Below are positions 4,285 to 5,298 of a DNA stretch of 5,298 nt, in pieces. The stretch covers positions 1-5,298 of the forward strand of contig JAEZAY010000184.1 in assembly GCA_023427575.1 (NCBI GenBank), in the 5' to 3' direction. Positions within the stretch are counted from its first letter, which is position 1. Each line of letters starts with the position of its first letter. The notes under the pieces were generated by a model. That model was not told the origin of the DNA. It searched no databases and saw only the letters and a program-made list of their open reading frames with translations. Made by a program: the position numbers and the translations under genes. The stretch is from Bacteroidota bacterium. Lineage in GTDB: Bacteria; Bacteroidota; Bacteroidia; Chitinophagales; Chitinophagaceae.

Positions 4285-5298
4285 TTATCCTGTGATGCGC
4301 AAGGACCGGCTGGAAGCAGAATACGAACGATCTGTATTCAATTCTCCCGCCTGGATCATGCGATAGATAGTTGATTTGCCAATATCCAGCTTTTTGGCAA
4401 CAAAGAGCACGTCTTTGTTGTACTTGTCAAGAAAATGCTGAAGGATCTGAATTTCATATTCTTTCAGGGTTTTTTCATGACTCAGCAAATCATTTATGCT
4501 GGTATTCGTATTTAATGAAATATGTTCCGGTTCAATGATTTCATCATCGGCCATTACCGATGCCAGTTCCATCACTGATTTTAATTCGCGAACATTTCCC
4601 GGAAACGCGTAGTTCAGAATTTTCTTCTGCGCATCCGCCGAAATGTTTTTCTTCGGCATATTGTTTTCCTTACAAAACATGTCAACAAAATGTTTGGCCA
4701 GGATTACAATATCATTTCCGCGATCCCGCAGTGGCGGAACTGTAATGGGCAAGCCAATCAGCCGGTAATACAGGTCTTCGCGGAAACTGCGGTTTTTCAC
4801 TTCATCCAGCAAATTGCGGTGAGTGGCCACAATTATGCGGCAATTGACAGGCGTTACCTCATTTCCTCCTACCCGGGTCACTTCTCTTTCCTGTAATACC
4901 CTTAATAATTTGGCCTGGAGGTTAATGTCCAGCTCGCCGATCTCATCCAGAAAAAGGGTTCCATTATGAGCTTCTTCAAATTTCCCGATCCGGCGGGTGG
5001 CCGCACCGGTAAAGGCTCCTTTCTCATGGCCGAATAGTTCGCTTTCGATCAGTTCCCTGGGAATGGCCGCCACGTTCACGGCAACAAAAGGCTTTTTACT
5101 TTTTTCCGAATTATAATGAATAGCCTTGGCAACCACCTCTTTTCCGGATCCGGTTTCACCGGTAATCGAAACGGTAATATTTGTTTTGGAAGCTTTTTCA
5201 ATCAGCGAAAACACTTTTTGAATGGAATCGCTGTTGCCAATAATAAATTTGGAAAAATCATGTTTTTGGGAAACCTGTTCTTTGAGCTGCTCCACTTC
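4285..5298 (-). CDS. Sigma-54-dependent NtrC-family transcriptional activator (partial, N-terminus beyond right edge)
   Basis: The reading frame is open to the window edge. The first codons in view (E-V-E-Q-L-K-E-Q) look like the helical linker that usually joins a receiver to the AAA+ domain, so the GTG at 5295 is probably not the start. Counting from that GTG codon: FIIGNS at 17-22; Walker A GETGSGKE at 46-53; intact GAFTGA sigma-54 contact loop at 93-98; Walker B LFLDEIGE at 114-121; FREDLYYRL arginine-finger region at 171-179; and FPGNVREL sensor II at 231-238. A Fis-type HTH lies at about 276-317 (FVAKKLDIGKSTIYRMIQ), followed by a Ser-rich tail ending at 336. It should hydrolyse ATP to remodel RNA polymerase-sigma-54 at enhancer-dependent promoters. 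The missing N-terminus is likely a receiver (inference), which the co-transcribed REC-Hpt protein downstream could serve. Its target genes are not evident in this window. Confidence 0.95.
   Translation of the reverse strand, partial: EVEQLKEQVSQKHDFSKFIIGNSDSIQKVFSLIEKASKTNITVSITGETGSGKEVVAKAIHYNSEKSKKPFVAVNVAAIPRELIESELFGHEKGAFTGAATRRIGKFEEAHNGTLFLDEIGELDINLQAKLLRVLQEREVTRVGGNEVTPVNCRIIVATHRNLLDEVKNRSFREDLYYRLIGLPITVPPLRDRGNDIVILAKHFVDMFCKENNMPKKNISADAQKKILNYAFPGNVRELKSVMELASVMADDEIIEPEHISLNTNTSINDLLSHEKTLKEYEIQILQHFLDKYNKDVLFVAKKLDIGKSTIYRMIQAGELNTDRSYSASSRSLRITG

Overview
The window looks like chromosomal DNA of a Bacteroidota bacterium, probably of the Chitinophagales/Sphingobacteriales type. 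Three separate upstream regions carry the Bacteroidota -7 promoter element TAnnTTTG (TAACTTTG, TATGTTTG, TATCTTTG). Ribosome binding sites are weak and A-rich, and the base composition is moderate. The protein families present (YceI with a short 'FAQ'-type signal peptide, Crp/Fnr with a PETLSR recognition helix, REC-Hpt and sigma-54 activator) also fit. There is no sign of a mobile element, CRISPR array, tRNA or rRNA. The genus cannot be decided from the sequence.

Layout. The left part (1-2617) reads entirely on the minus strand. In transcription order it holds a Crp/Fnr-family regulator (2617-2033), a small Rossmann-type NAD(P)-binding protein of the F420-reductase-like group (1860-1345), an atypical SDR/NmrA protein resembling QorB/YtfG (1317-454), and a YceI-family periplasmic protein cut by the left edge (385-1). 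The last three follow each other with gaps of 27 and 68 bases. The only TAnnTTTG element found is before the first of them, so they may form one transcript. Reading rightwards from 2752 is a two-helix membrane protein with TPR-like repeats (2752-3402). It ends in a strong bidirectional terminator shared with the convergent genes on the right. The right part (5298-3487, minus strand) is a two-gene phosphorelay/sigma-54 unit: an NtrC-type AAA+ activator (N-terminal part outside the window), then nine bases later a protein with a receiver domain fused to an Hpt domain.

How the genes may work together. The most interesting stretch is 1897-1950, between the Crp/Fnr gene and the Rossmann gene. It contains three consecutive perfect inverted repeats just upstream of a TAnnTTTG promoter. 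One, TTGACCTAAATCAA inside an 18-base palindrome, is a near match to the FNR/Anr/FixK type of site (TTGAT-N4-ATCAA). The neighbouring regulator keeps the E-x-x-S-R recognition-helix residues that FNR uses to read TTGA half-sites. The simplest inference is that this regulator controls the three-gene redox/envelope unit next to it, although it lacks the cysteines for an Fe-S cluster and the usual cAMP-binding motif, so its signal is unknown. In the right part, the REC-Hpt protein could shuttle phosphate between a kinase (not in view) and the receiver expected on the sigma-54 activator.

Start codons were moved for two genes: the Rossmann protein (1860, not 1935) and the Crp/Fnr protein (2617, not 2674). 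In both cases the promoter lies inside the longer reading frame.
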